Positions 5,410 to 5,411 of a stretch of 5,411 bases of DNA are shown here, one piece after another. The translations under genes were made by a program, and so were the position numbers. Position 1 is the stretch's first letter, and every line of letters begins with the position of its first letter. Source of the stretch: JADJLQ01 sp034439915 (GTDB lineage Bacteria; Bacteroidota; Bacteroidia; Chitinophagales; Saprospiraceae); NCBI GenBank assembly GCA_034439915.1, contig JAWXBI010000205.1:1-5411 (forward strand), read 5' to 3'. The notes beneath the pieces were generated by a model, which was not told the DNA's origin, did not search any database, and saw only the letters and a program-made list of their open reading frames with translations.

Positions 5410-5411
5410 TA

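Overview
The window looks like chromosomal DNA of a member of the Bacteroidota, possibly of the Chitinophagales/Saprospirales type, although genus and species cannot be read from it. The signs are moderate-to-low GC, mostly weak or absent Shine-Dalgarno sequences, and promoter elements of the Bacteroidota type (a -7 box TAnnTTTG, with a perfect copy before the tRNA genes). The protein families also fit: a LytTR regulator fragment, a DUF6597-type AraC regulator, DUF5694 and DUF6265 proteins, and a lipoprotein of propeller-like make-up.

Layout. Positions 1-187 hold two full copies and a partial third copy of an 80-90 bp tandem repeat. Positions 206-457 (minus) hold the C-terminal part of a LytTR response regulator whose receiver domain is gone; its broken end lies against the next gene, so it is read as a pseudogene remnant. 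Three plus-strand genes follow: an exported DUF5694 protein (466-1272), an AraC-family regulator (1388-2203) and an exported DUF6265 protein (2304-2819, restarted at an internal ATG with a good AGGAG). A 12-bp hairpin at 2835-2862 separates these from a convergent lipoprotein gene (4091-2871, minus). A 247-bp divergent intergenic region with two small inverted repeats leads to a nitrilase-superfamily amidohydrolase that appears to be exported (4339-5175). The window closes with a promoter and two tandem tRNA genes, Lys(CTT) and Gln(CTG).

How they work together. The only functional link the sequence supports is the AraC regulator with the DUF6265 gene just downstream: the gap between them carries nested inverted repeats overlapping a plausible promoter. 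The four non-regulatory protein genes all encode proteins that appear to be exported or lipid-anchored, but they sit in separate transcription units and no shared pathway can be claimed. I found no clear defence system, CRISPR array, insertion sequence or biosynthetic cluster. The most interesting points are the LytTR remnant beside the repeat array, the candidate AraC operator, the exported nitrilase and the unassigned lipoprotein.
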